DNA of 54,559 nt from Opitutales bacterium (GTDB lineage Bacteria; Verrucomicrobiota; Verrucomicrobiia; Opitutales; Oceanipulchritudinaceae): NCBI GenBank assembly GCA_020831525.1, contig JAFIGH010000025.1, positions 1 to 54,559 on the forward strand, given 5' to 3'. The notes under the pieces were generated by a model. The model was not told the origin of the DNA. It made no database searches and was given only the letters and a program-made list of their open reading frames with translations. Positions 35,241 to 43,861 of the stretch are shown piece by piece. The position numbers and the translations under genes are program-made. How positions within the stretch are numbered: position 1 is the first letter of the stretch; the number at the start of each line of letters is the position of its first letter.

Positions 35241-36353
35241 ATGAAAACCGCCGCTCTCCGCGAACCATGGCCCGGCACCCTGACGGCGCGCGAACGTTTC
35301 TGCCGCCAGATGCGGCGCGAACCCGTCGACCGATCCTTCAACATGGAGTTCGGCTATTGGAACGAGAATTTCGAGCGCTGGGCGCTCTTCCGTGACAACG
35401 GTATCCGCAACAACGCCGAAGCCGACCGCTTCTTCGGTTTCGATCCAATGGCGGTCGTACGCGTTCCGTGGATACATCCGCCCTTTCCCCTCGAGGAGAT
35501 CTCCCGCTCGGCAACAACCCGTATCCTGCGCAATGCCGACGGCCTCCTTGCCGAGGTTCCCCTCGACGGGCACGACACCATCCCGCACTTCTTATCCTCC
35601 TCCATTCAGTCCCCCGCCGACTGGGAGCGCGTCAAAGCGGAGCGATTCGACCGGTCGCATCCGGACCGCCGCGCCGACCCCGCAGCCATCCGCAGGCAAA
35701 ACCCGGACGGCCGCGATTACCCGCTCGGTGTCGACTGCGGTTCCATGATCGGCAAGGTCCGCGACATGCTCACCGTGGAGGGGCTCGCCTACGCCGTCCA
35801 TGATGAACCGGAGATGGTCGAGGACATGGTGGAGACCTCGTGTCTCCTCATTGAGGATTTTCTCGATACCGTCCTTCCCGCGATCCCGTTTGATTTCGCC
35901 TCCGGGTGGGAGGATATCTGCTACAACGCCGGTCCGCTCGTTTCGCCCGCGTTTTTCCGCGATGTCGTGGTGCCCCGCTACCGAAGAATCCGCGACAAGC
36001 TCTCTGCCCACGGCGTCGATACGTGGTGGATCGACTGCGACGGCGACGTGCGTCCGCTCATTCCGGACTTTCTCAACGGCGGTGTGAACACCCTCTTCCC
36101 GTGGGAGGTCAACGGCTCCGGCCACCCCGGCCCGGCGTTGGAAAAGTGGGGACCGGACCTGCGCATTATGGGCGGCGTGGACAAAATGTGTCTCCTGCGC
36201 GGGCGCGACGAAATCCGCCGCTACCTCGACTCCATCGCACCGCATGTCGCCGACGGCGGGTACATCCCCTTCTGTGACCACCGCTGCCCACCCGACGTTG
36301 ATCCCGAAGACTACCTCTTCTACCTCGACCTGAAACGCGAATACTTTGGATGA
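35241..36353 (+). CDS. Uroporphyrinogen decarboxylase-like (URO-D/MtaA superfamily) protein
   Basis: 370 residues from ATG 35241 (MKTAALREPW). The chain has the URO-D TIM-barrel features: TARERFCRQMRREPVDR at the start, FFGFDP, GSMIGKVRDMLTVEGLAYA, ISPAFF-like LVSPAFFRDVVVPRYRRI, and GGVDKMCLLRGRDEI. True HemE substrate residues are not evident. A cysteine in IDCDGD and another in FCDHRC could be zinc ligands as in the methyltransferase branch (MtaA/CmuA-like), where zinc activates a thiol. So methyl transfer is more likely than haem synthesis. It is the second gene after PhyH under a putative AraC regulator; the stop codon abuts a family B repeat. Confidence 0.82.
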   Translation: MKTAALREPWPGTLTARERFCRQMRREPVDRSFNMEFGYWNENFERWALFRDNGIRNNAEADRFFGFDPMAVVRVPWIHPPFPLEEISRSATTRILRNADGLLAEVPLDGHDTIPHFLSSSIQSPADWERVKAERFDRSHPDRRADPAAIRRQNPDGRDYPLGVDCGSMIGKVRDMLTVEGLAYAVHDEPEMVEDMVETSCLLIEDFLDTVLPAIPFDFASGWEDICYNAGPLVSPAFFRDVVVPRYRRIRDKLSAHGVDTWWIDCDGDVRPLIPDFLNGGVNTLFPWEVNGSGHPGPALEKWGPDLRIMGGVDKMCLLRGRDEIRRYLDSIAPHVADGGYIPFCDHRCPPDVDPEDYLFYLDLKREYFG

Positions 36354-36514
36354 GCGTCCGCTCCTTCCAACCGCACCCGTGCCTCGCTGAAGCTTCAGCC
36401 TACGCCGCGGACGCCGCACACGCGCCGCCGTAGCGTGAAGCTTTAGCGAGCGTGCGCCGCGCGCGCCCGCTCCTTCCAGCCGCATCCGTGCCTCGCTGAA
36501 GCTTCAGCCTACGC
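36354..36514. repeat. Partial plus full family B REPIN-like repeats
   Basis: A right half-copy (36354-36404, GCGTCCGCTCCTTCCAACCG through TTCAGCCTACG) begins at the base after the UroD-like stop. A full copy (36429-36514) follows, starting CGTAGCGTGAAGCTTTAGCG. A further CGCCGCCGT stub ends at the xerD stop. The tract fills the whole space between two convergent genes. Confidence 0.82.
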
Positions 36515-36539
36515 CGCGGCCGCCGCACACGCGCCGCCG

Positions 36540-37478
36540 TCACGAATCCGCCCGGTTCCTTGGGTGGTAGCGGGCGTGGGTGTCGAGGAGGCGCTCGGTA
36601 TCCACTTTTGTGTAGATTTCGGTAGTGGCGATGTCGGCGTGGCCGAGCATTTCCTGGATGGCGCGGAGGTCGGCGCCGTTGCTGAGGAGGTGGGTGGCGA
36701 AGGAATGGCGCAGGAGGTGGGGCTTGACCGGCTGGCCGATACCCGCGCGCTCCGCGTATTGACGGATCCAATGCCACACGGTCTTGCGCGAAATGGCGGT
36801 GCCACGGTTGCTGAGAAAGACAGCGCCACCCGTCTTCGCGCGGACAAAGTGCGGGCGCCCGGCGGACGACAGGTAGTCCCGCAGCGCCGCAACGGCCTTG
36901 GAACCCACGGGAACGATGCGGTCTTTGGCGCGCTTGCCCGCGACGACGCGCACGTAGCCCTCGTCGAGGTCGATCTCCTGCAACTGCAGGTTGCAGAGTT
37001 CGCTCACGCGCAGGCCGGAGCTGTAGAAGAGTTCAAGGAAGGCGCGGTCGCGCAGGCCCTGCGGGGAGAAGCGGCTCGGTGCGTCGAGGAGCCGCCCGAC
37101 TTCTTCCGGCGTGAGCGTTCCGGGCAGGCGGCGCATGAGCTTGGGCGCATCGAGCAATTCGGTGAAGTCCGCGTCGCGCCTGCGCTCGCGCACTAGAAAG
37201 CGGGCAAAGGCGCGAAGCGCGCACAACTTGCGGGCGAGGCTGGCGGGCGTGTATTCGCGGTCGGTGAGCGATCCCAGCCAGTCGCGGCAGTCCTCCACGG
37301 CGACCGCACCCCAATCCGTCCGCCCGCGCCGCGAGACGTGCGCCGCGCATTGCGTGAGGTCCCGCTCGTAGCCCTCGACGGTGTGGCGCGATAGACCGCG
37401 CTCCAGTTCGATGAACACCATGAACGCCTCAACGGGTTCGAGGAGCGCTTCGGGCAACTGTGCTGTCGCGGGGCTCAT
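36540..37478 (-). CDS. xerD: Tyrosine recombinase XerD-like
   Basis: 312 residues, typical XerC/D size. An N-terminal SAM-like core-binding domain (about 13-100) precedes the catalytic domain with all residues: R157 (SGLRVSEL), K182 (AGKRAKDR), H254 and R257 (HLLRHSFATHLL), H280 (LGHADI) and nucleophile Y289 (EIYTKV). Xer recombinases resolve chromosome dimers at dif. The GHADIATTEIYTKV and HARYHPR ending favour XerD over XerC. The start overlaps the antiporter stop by four bases, which suggests coupling. No dif-like site was identified in the window, and nothing marks it as a phage integrase. Confidence 0.9.
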   Translation of the reverse strand: MSPATAQLPEALLEPVEAFMVFIELERGLSRHTVEGYERDLTQCAAHVSRRGRTDWGAVAVEDCRDWLGSLTDREYTPASLARKLCALRAFARFLVRERRRDADFTELLDAPKLMRRLPGTLTPEEVGRLLDAPSRFSPQGLRDRAFLELFYSSGLRVSELCNLQLQEIDLDEGYVRVVAGKRAKDRIVPVGSKAVAALRDYLSSAGRPHFVRAKTGGAVFLSNRGTAISRKTVWHWIRQYAERAGIGQPVKPHLLRHSFATHLLSNGADLRAIQEMLGHADIATTEIYTKVDTERLLDTHARYHPRNRADS

Positions 37479-39742
37479 TCCTCGGCGAGGGCCTGGATGC
37501 GGTCGGTGCGGCCCATGAGGAGCAGCGTATCGCCGGCTTCGATACGCGTGGAGCCGTCGACCGAGACCGCCACGAGCCCCTCGCGGCGGAGGGCAACCAC
37601 CTGCACACCATAGCGGCCCGTCCAGTCCAGCTCCGCGAGTTTACGCCCGACGGCGGCGTCATTCTCTGGAATAACAATCGACTCCAGCACAAGATCGCGC
37701 TGCGGCGGCGGTCGCTCCTCTTCGGATTGCGCCGCGCCGCCCAAAAACCGGCGGGCGGCAGTGATCTGCGCACGCGACCCGAGGAGGAGCAACTCATCGC
37801 CCGGAAACAACTGCGTTTCCGGTCCGATGGAGCGGAGGGCATAGCCGTGCCGCTCGATACCGACAAGAGAACATCCCGTGCGGGCGCGCAGATTGCAGTC
37901 GCGGAGCGACAGGCCGCCCAAGGCCGTGTCGTCAGGCAAGGTAAATTCTTCGATATTGAGCTTCCATTCGTCTTCACGGTGGCTTTCAAAGAGCCGCCGC
38001 GCTCCTTTTTCGCCGCCGGCGGAGAGGTTTTCTTTCAGCGCGACTTCGACCCGGCTGTGCCATTGCACCATGTTCCGCCATCCCGCGGCGACGAGGAAAA
38101 CCGTCAGGGCCACCACTGCGGCGAGGATCCAGACGCGCGTTGTTCCGACGGGCAACAGGTTCCAGATGGCGATGGAAAGGATGGCGAAGTAACCGAAGTG
38201 GAAGACCGCCGCAAGGATTCTGCCCGGCACCGTCCCGCGGCCGCGGAAATCCTCAAGGATCATGGCCATGGCGGAGAGGTTCCGCCAAATCGCCACGAGC
38301 GGGACAAGACAGAGCAGGCAGACACCGACCCAGAAGACGACAACGATCAGCGCTTCGGGAAAATAGTCGGGGAGCGGCAAGGCGGAGTGAATCCACCGCA
38401 AGACGGGTTCGGCAAAGACCAAAACCATCAGGACAAACACACTCTCCAGCACCACCTGTGCGATACGCACCTTGAAAATGCGCCAAAAGGTGGAAGACCG
38501 CGATGCGCCCCCGCCCTTCCAGAGGCCCGCGTAGACAGCGTGCCACTGGTCGAGACGCGGATACCTGCCCTCTGCGAGAAACGCCGTGAGGCGCGGCGCA
38601 TTCTTCGCAAGGAGGGGCGACACCATGCTCGTGAGAAGGGCGGTGCCCACGACAGCGACTTGAAAGGTCTCGGAAAAAATCCCCCCCGCCACGGCGATTC
38701 CCGCGATGATGAAGGAAAACTCCCCGATGGGCGTGAGACACAGGGCCGACTGCAAGGCCTGGCGCGGGCGCTCGCCCACCGCGACGAGCGCGACAAAGGC
38801 GGCGGCGCCGCGGCCGACAAGCGCACCGGCGGTGCCGAGGAGGATCCACTTGAGCGCTCCGGGGATGGCCTGCACCTCGATGGTCATGCCGATCGTTACG
38901 AAAAAAACGGTAAGAAAGACGTCCTTCAAGCCGCGGAAATTCCGCTCGATCCAGCCGCGCTGCGACGTCTCCGCCACGATCATGCCGAAGAGGAACGCCC
39001 CGAGGGCGAGCGAATACCCGGCGCGCACGGCGATGAGGGCGAGCGTGAGGAGCGAGCCTGCGACAAAGATGCTCGCGAGGTCGGCCTGCCCGGAGCGACC
39101 AATCCGCCGTAGAATTCGGGGAATGACAAGCAAGCCGACGAGCAGCACAAAGACCGCAAACCCCGCCAGCATGACAATAATGCCAGCAGGCGACTGCTGC
39201 GCGCGATCCACCTCAAGGGCGAGGTACGACCCGAGTACCGCCAACATGACGACCGAGACAATATCCTCCATAAGCGTGATCCCGAGTGCGACCTGCCCGT
39301 AGCGCTCATGGCCGAGCCCTTCGTCGCCGATTACCTTGCCGATAATGGCCGAGCTGCTGTTCATGAAGACGGCCGCGAGGCAAATACCGGCGACGCCCGA
39401 AAGAGCGAGCAAGTCCGCCGAGCCGCGGGCCATCGTCAGCACGAGAACGGCGAGCACCGCCGTAGCGAGGACAATCCGCCCACCCAGCTCGCGGACCTTG
39501 CGCAACTGGAACTGCAGCCCGATGGAAAACATGAGGAAGACCACGCCCAGTTGCGCAATCACCTCCAGCCGGGCGGTGTCCGTGACGTACGGAACAGTGA
39601 TCTCCGGCGTGCCGACAACCAGTCCCGCCATCAAGTACCCCACCACCGGCGAAAGCCCTGCCCGCCCGCACAGGTAGCCGAAGACCGCCGCCGATAGGAG
39701 GATCACCGCAAGGTCTTGTATGAAATAAACCGGATCAATCAT
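37475..39742 (-). CDS. CPA2-family cation:proton antiporter with two TrkA-C domains
   Basis: 755 residues from ATG 39742 (MIDPVYFIQDLAVILLSAAVF); the frame is open further upstream but with no membrane-like sequence. About 12 helices form a Na+/H+ exchanger domain (1-380, with VGYLMAGLVVGTPE, MNSSSAIIGKVIGDEG, LALGAFLFGMIVAETSQ). A second hydrophobic region of several helices (about 440-570) follows, then two C-terminal TrkA-C/RCK-C domains (about 600-670 and 680-750), each ending in a GD.LLL.G motif. The NAD-binding TrkA-N domain found in KefB/C is absent. TrkA-C domains often bind c-di-AMP or other ligands. It likely exports K+ or Na+ in exchange for H+. It overlaps xerD by four bases. Confidence 0.88.
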   Translation of the reverse strand: MIDPVYFIQDLAVILLSAAVFGYLCGRAGLSPVVGYLMAGLVVGTPEITVPYVTDTARLEVIAQLGVVFLMFSIGLQFQLRKVRELGGRIVLATAVLAVLVLTMARGSADLLALSGVAGICLAAVFMNSSSAIIGKVIGDEGLGHERYGQVALGITLMEDIVSVVMLAVLGSYLALEVDRAQQSPAGIIVMLAGFAVFVLLVGLLVIPRILRRIGRSGQADLASIFVAGSLLTLALIAVRAGYSLALGAFLFGMIVAETSQRGWIERNFRGLKDVFLTVFFVTIGMTIEVQAIPGALKWILLGTAGALVGRGAAAFVALVAVGERPRQALQSALCLTPIGEFSFIIAGIAVAGGIFSETFQVAVVGTALLTSMVSPLLAKNAPRLTAFLAEGRYPRLDQWHAVYAGLWKGGGASRSSTFWRIFKVRIAQVVLESVFVLMVLVFAEPVLRWIHSALPLPDYFPEALIVVVFWVGVCLLCLVPLVAIWRNLSAMAMILEDFRGRGTVPGRILAAVFHFGYFAILSIAIWNLLPVGTTRVWILAAVVALTVFLVAAGWRNMVQWHSRVEVALKENLSAGGEKGARRLFESHREDEWKLNIEEFTLPDDTALGGLSLRDCNLRARTGCSLVGIERHGYALRSIGPETQLFPGDELLLLGSRAQITAARRFLGGAAQSEEERPPPQRDLVLESIVIPENDAAVGRKLAELDWTGRYGVQVVALRREGLVAVSVDGSTRIEAGDTLLLMGRTDRIQALAEE

Positions 39743-40007
39743 CGCCGTCTTTAGAAGCGCGGATAATCTCGCCCGTTGCATGCCGGAAAACAACGGAAAA
39801 GCGGCCAGCGGTGTGAAATTCCGACCCACCACGGCTACAGGGCAGCTTCGATTCACCGCTTCCGCCTCTATGGCTCCAGCCCTCACGTGACGGAACGGAA
39901 CGGCCCCTTCAATGTTCCCGAAGGAGACCACCCCGGTACAGATCTCCCGTTGCCCGATTTATTCTTGACATCGGCACAGCTCAATAAATCATTCTATTCC
40001 CCTCTTA
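39743..40007. other. Intergenic region between antiporter and kinase genes
   Basis: 265 bases divergent between the antiporter and the first kinase. A perfect TTGACA (39965-39970) stands 38 bases before the kinase ATG, but the -10 choice (ATCATT or TCATTC at 17-18 bases) is weak. Nothing else is recognised. Confidence 0.3.
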
Positions 40008-41267
40008 ATGAATAACTCCGTATGCATCTGGCCGCGCACCCGTACGGAGGGTGAAAACCCTCCGCCGCGAAAGCCTTTTGTGCTCCGGAGTTCCGCGATA
40101 AATCGTGACGAGGCAACGGATGCCCAATTGCTCCGTGCTGCCGCAAGGATGAACAAGCTCGGAGCATGGAGCCTGTCGCTGCCGGACGGCGGACACCGCT
40201 GGACAGAAGAAGCACTTAAGATCCACGGGCTTCCCGCGGGCCGAAGCACGAGTCTTGATGAACTGATCCGCGTCTATATTCCGGAGCACCGTAACCTGAT
40301 CCGATCCGCCTTCGAAGCCTGTGGGGGTGAGGGAACGCCGTTCGACCTGACGCTTGCGCTGAAAAACCATGAAAGCAAACGCGTCTGGGTCCGCTTTACC
40401 GGCGAGGCCGTGCGCGATGCAAGCGGACGGATCCTCCAGGCGCGGGGCGGCATCCAGGATGTCACCGGGCAGGTTGAGTCGACGGAGGGCAACGGCGTCT
40501 TATCCCACAGCATCGATATCACCGAAGAGAAAGCCCTTGCGAAGACCCTCCTGCGCAGCCAGCGGCTCGAAAACATCGGCGCGCTTGCGGGCGGCGTGGC
40601 GCATGACCTGAACAACATTCTTTCGCCCATCATCATCGCAACCGATCTTTTGGAACGCAACCTTCCGGACAAACGTCAGCGGGAACTCCTTTCGACTATC
40701 CGCAACAGCGCTCTCCGCGGGTCGGAAATGGTCAAGCAAATCCTCACATTCGCCCGCGGAGCCGACGGTCAGACATCGATAATCGACTTCAATCTCATTC
40801 TCAAGGAAATCCGCCGTCTTGTCGCCGAGACTTTTCCGAAGGAGATCCATTACACCTTTTTTGACTGTCCGCACCCATGGAGCGTGGAGGGCGACGCCAC
40901 GCAACTGCACCAGGTGCTCCTCAATCTGTGCGTGAACGCGCGCGATGCGATGCCCATGGGCGGAAGGCTGAACGTCGGAATCGAGAATTTCCGCCTCACG
41001 GAGGGAGACGCGGCGCCTGTGCGGGGGATGGCGCCGGGAACCTATGTCCGGATGTTCGTCGCGGACGACGGCGAAGGTATCGCGCCGGGAGACCTCGACC
41101 GGATATTTGATCCATTTTTCTCGACGAAGCCGCCGGGCGCGGGCACCGGCCTCGGTCTCGCCACATCGCGCGATATTATCAAAAAGCACGGCGGGTCGAT
41201 AACCGTGCAAAGCGAACCCGGCAACGGCGCGATCTTCCAAGTATTTGTTCCCGCGAAGCCCCGGTAA
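40008..41267 (+). CDS. PAS sensor histidine kinase, internally deleted paralogue
   Basis: 419 residues: N-terminal PAS-like domain (about 50-155, LGAWSLSLPDGGHRWTEEAL), then directly the dimerisation/phosphoacceptor helix with H-box ALAGGVAHDLNNILSPI and an HATPase_c domain with N-box, G1 (DDGEGIAPGD) and G2 (GTGLGLATSRD). No membrane segment, so it is a cytoplasmic sensor. Compared with the kinase at 41485, it lacks two PAS domains (junction at about residue 158, VESTEGNGVLSHSID) and the receiver domain. The ATPase part is base-for-base identical over 40722-41239. Its stop TAA arises at a junction with a receiver-gene remnant. It could still phosphorylate a partner protein; it may also be a decaying copy. 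Confidence 0.88.
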   Translation: MNNSVCIWPRTRTEGENPPPRKPFVLRSSAINRDEATDAQLLRAAARMNKLGAWSLSLPDGGHRWTEEALKIHGLPAGRSTSLDELIRVYIPEHRNLIRSAFEACGGEGTPFDLTLALKNHESKRVWVRFTGEAVRDASGRILQARGGIQDVTGQVESTEGNGVLSHSIDITEEKALAKTLLRSQRLENIGALAGGVAHDLNNILSPIIIATDLLERNLPDKRQRELLSTIRNSALRGSEMVKQILTFARGADGQTSIIDFNLILKEIRRLVAETFPKEIHYTFFDCPHPWSVEGDATQLHQVLLNLCVNARDAMPMGGRLNVGIENFRLTEGDAAPVRGMAPGTYVRMFVADDGEGIAPGDLDRIFDPFFSTKPPGAGTGLGLATSRDIIKKHGGSITVQSEPGNGAIFQVFVPAKPR

Positions 41268-41293
41268 TGGGCGGAGCGCCGACCATCCGCGCG
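41261..41293 (+). pseudogene. 33-bp remnant of a receiver-domain gene
   Basis: The bases at the end of and just after the first kinase gene match 43552-43584 in the second kinase's receiver domain (encoding the PVMGGVPTIRA stretch) at 31 of 33 positions. One substitution (C to A) makes the TAA stop of the first kinase. This shows that the first kinase once carried a receiver and lost it by deletion. Confidence 0.75.
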
Positions 41294-41484
41294 CCACTGC
41301 CGTTCAGTTCGGAGGTGCCTCCGGTATGGCCAAAACATTCGTTGACGATAGCATTTTCGCGTAAATAATCCCTTTCATTGAAGAGGCGTACCGACATAGG
41401 GCAAGGGGTCCAGACAATCCAAATCGCCAACGGCGGGCAGACGAACCCATTATGCCTTAAGCTCCTTACCGACAACATTTTGCG
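41268..41484. other. Spacer between the two kinase genes
   Basis: About 217 bases. Apart from the receiver remnant at its start I see no gene. The region from about 41340 is AT-richer than its surroundings and may carry the promoter of the second kinase. Confidence 0.4.
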
Positions 41485-43752
41485 ATGATCCCGGAGGAAG
41501 AAGAGAATGCCTTACTGCTCCGCGTCGCCGCCAAAATCGGTAAATTCGGGGCGTGGAGCGTCTCGCTCCCGGACGGCAAACACCGCTGGACGGAGGAGGC
41601 GCGGCAAATCCACGGAGTTCCCGCAGGCGAGCGGCCGGACCTCGGTGAGTTGATCCGCTTCTACATTCCGGAACACCGTGCCCTCATCCAATCCGCCTTC
41701 GAAGCCTGCGCACAGGAGGGCACGCCGTTTGACCTGACGCTCGCGCTGGACAACCGCGCAGGCGAACGCGTGTGGGTCCGGTGCACGGGCGAGGCCGTGC
41801 GCGACGCGTCCGGGCGAATCGTCCAGGCGCGGGGAGGCGTCCAGGATGTCACCAGTCAAGTGGAGGCATCAAAGCGACTTCGCGACAGCGAGAGCCGCAA
41901 CCTCGCACTTTTCGAAAACCGACACATCGCCATGCTGCTTGTCGATCCGGGAGACGGGTCAATCATCGACGCCAATCCAGCCGCTGAAAGCTTCTACGGC
42001 TGGACACGTGACGAACTCCGCACCAAACGCATCGAGGAGATCAACACACTATCCCCCGCCCGCACTCGCGGGGAGATCGAGGACGCCCTTCGTCTTAAGC
42101 GCACCGATTTCCAGCACCGCCACCGGCTGGCGAACGGAGATATCCGTGACGTCGAGGTCCTTTCGGCGCCCATCGAACACGGGGAACGCCCGCTGCTCTA
42201 TTCGATTATCCGCGATCTGACGCAGCGCAAACTCGCGGAGGCGAAAATCCGGCTTTTCGCGCGGATGGTGGAAACCATCCCGCACCCCATGGCCTATATC
42301 AACTGCGAATACCGTTACGAGGTGGTCAATCCGGCGTACGCCAGCTGCTTCGGCGCTGTGCCCGAAGACATGGTCGGGAAAACCATCCCGGACTTCTTCG
42401 GCGCCGATGTCTTCGAAAGCGAAATCAAGCCCCGCGCCGACCGGGCGCTGTCCGGCGAGGACGTCCGCTTTGAGGCGGCGTTTCAATTTCCCGCTTATGG
42501 CCTCCGGTGGACCCTGCGGAGCTATTTTCCGTACACCGACGAGACCGGAAGTGTGATCGGCGTCTTTTCCCACAGCATCGATATCACCGAAGAGAAGACC
42601 CTCGCGAAGACCCTCCTGCGCAGCCAGCGGCTCGAAAGCATCGGCGCGCTCGCGGGCGGCGTGGCCCATGACCTGAACAACATTCTCTCGCCCATCGTCA
42701 TGGCATCCGACCTTCTCGAGCTTGACCTAACGGACAAACGCCCGAGGGAACTCATCTCGACCATCCGCAACAGCGCCCGCCGCGGCTCGGAAATGGTCAA
42801 GCAAATCCTCACATTCGCCCGCGGAGCCGACGGTCAGACATCGATAATCGACTTCAATCTCATTCTCAAGGAAATCCGCCGTCTTGTCGCCGAGACTTTT
42901 CCGAAGGAGATCCATTACACCTTTTTTGACTGTCCGCACCCATGGAGCGTGGAGGGCGACGCCACGCAACTGCACCAGGTGCTCCTCAATCTGTGCGTGA
43001 ACGCGCGCGATGCGATGCCCATGGGCGGAAGGCTGAACGTCGGAATCGAGAATTTCCGCCTCACGGAGGGAGACGCGGCGCCTGTGCGGGGGATGGCGCC
43101 GGGAACCTATGTCCGGATGTTCGTCGCGGACGACGGCGAAGGTATCGCGCCGGGAGACCTCGACCGGATATTTGATCCATTTTTCTCGACGAAGCCGCCG
43201 GGCGCGGGCACCGGCCTCGGTCTCGCCACATCGCGCGATATTATCAAAAAGCACGGCGGGTCGATAACCGTGCAAAGCGAACCCGGCAACGGCGCGATCT
43301 TCCAGATATTTCTCCCCGCGGAGCCCAGAGAGCGGGCGGATGCGGCACCCGAACCAGCGGGGCCTGTCGTGCCCGGCAACGAAAAGCGCATACTCGTGGT
43401 GGACGACGAGGCCTCCATCCGCAGCATCATCAAGCAAGTGCTGGAAGCCCACGACTACACGCCTGTCACCGCCGCCAACGGGGCCGAAGCGCTTGTGTTT
43501 CTCGCGGAGGATCCCGGCGGATTTTCCGCCGCCCTCGTCGACGCCCACATGCCGGTCATGGGCGGAGTGCCGACCATCCGCGCGATCCGTGCCATCCGGC
43601 GCGACCTCCCGGTCATCCTCGTAAGCGGCGACACTCAGTTAGTCACCCCCGAGAACGTCAAGGCCATCGGAGCGACGGGAAGCTTGTCGAAGCCCTTCAC
43701 CACCCAAAATATGCTGCACGCCCTTGAGCAGGTGTTGCCGGTGGCGCACTGA
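41485..43752 (+). CDS. Hybrid histidine kinase: three PAS, HATPase, receiver
   Basis: 755 residues, no transmembrane segment. PAS 1 (about 10-115, FGAWSVSLPDGKHRWTEEAR), PAS 2 (about 140-245, FYGWTRDELRTKRIEEIN) and PAS 3 (about 255-370, SCFGAVPEDMVGKTIPDFF). Then comes the kinase core with H-box GGVAHDLNNILSPIV and HATPase_c (about 385-610), and a C-terminal receiver (about 635-755) with VVDDEA, phosphoacceptor Asp in ALVDAHMPVMGG, and LSKPF. The receiver is fused to the kinase without an Hpt domain, so the output is unclear; hybrid kinases of this form often hand phosphate to a separate Hpt protein. A 518-bp identical block (42787-43304) shared with the upstream kinase shows recent duplication or gene conversion. 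Confidence 0.93.
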   Translation: MIPEEEENALLLRVAAKIGKFGAWSVSLPDGKHRWTEEARQIHGVPAGERPDLGELIRFYIPEHRALIQSAFEACAQEGTPFDLTLALDNRAGERVWVRCTGEAVRDASGRIVQARGGVQDVTSQVEASKRLRDSESRNLALFENRHIAMLLVDPGDGSIIDANPAAESFYGWTRDELRTKRIEEINTLSPARTRGEIEDALRLKRTDFQHRHRLANGDIRDVEVLSAPIEHGERPLLYSIIRDLTQRKLAEAKIRLFARMVETIPHPMAYINCEYRYEVVNPAYASCFGAVPEDMVGKTIPDFFGADVFESEIKPRADRALSGEDVRFEAAFQFPAYGLRWTLRSYFPYTDETGSVIGVFSHSIDITEEKTLAKTLLRSQRLESIGALAGGVAHDLNNILSPIVMASDLLELDLTDKRPRELISTIRNSARRGSEMVKQILTFARGADGQTSIIDFNLILKEIRRLVAETFPKEIHYTFFDCPHPWSVEGDATQLHQVLLNLCVNARDAMPMGGRLNVGIENFRLTEGDAAPVRGMAPGTYVRMFVADDGEGIAPGDLDRIFDPFFSTKPPGAGTGLGLATSRDIIKKHGGSITVQSEPGNGAIFQIFLPAEPRERADAAPEPAGPVVPGNEKRILVVDDEASIRSIIKQVLEAHDYTPVTAANGAEALVFLAEDPGGFSAALVDAHMPVMGGVPTIRAIRAIRRDLPVILVSGDTQLVTPENVKAIGATGSLSKPFTTQNMLHALEQVLPVAH

Positions 43753-43861
43753 TCCGCCCGGAGGCGGGTCTCCCCGCAGCGGCAATTTCGGCATATCATT
43801 GTGTTGCACATGGTTGACGCCAATGTTTTAACCTGCGATCATGCGATGGTAACAAACCCCT

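Noticed and set aside
35241-36353. HemE, the haem-pathway uroporphyrinogen decarboxylase, linked to the heme-oxygenase-like gene
   Set aside because: It lacks convincing HemE substrate residues, lies 7.5 kb away on a separate unit and looks like the methyltransferase branch.
36540-37478. Phage or island integrase
   Set aside because: Size, motif spacing and the coupled antiporter gene fit a housekeeping XerD; no attachment repeats or phage genes nearby.
37460-39112. A 550-codon plus-strand frame opposite the antiporter, and similar long frames at 15394-16980, 17167-18273, 18877-20079 and 22779-24344
   Set aside because: All are antisense to genes with recognisable domains; low-complexity translations typical of GC-rich shadows.
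43754-43767. CCGCC-CGGA-GGCGG hairpin after the hybrid kinase as a terminator
   Set aside because: Only five base pairs and no T-run; likely chance in GC-rich DNA.
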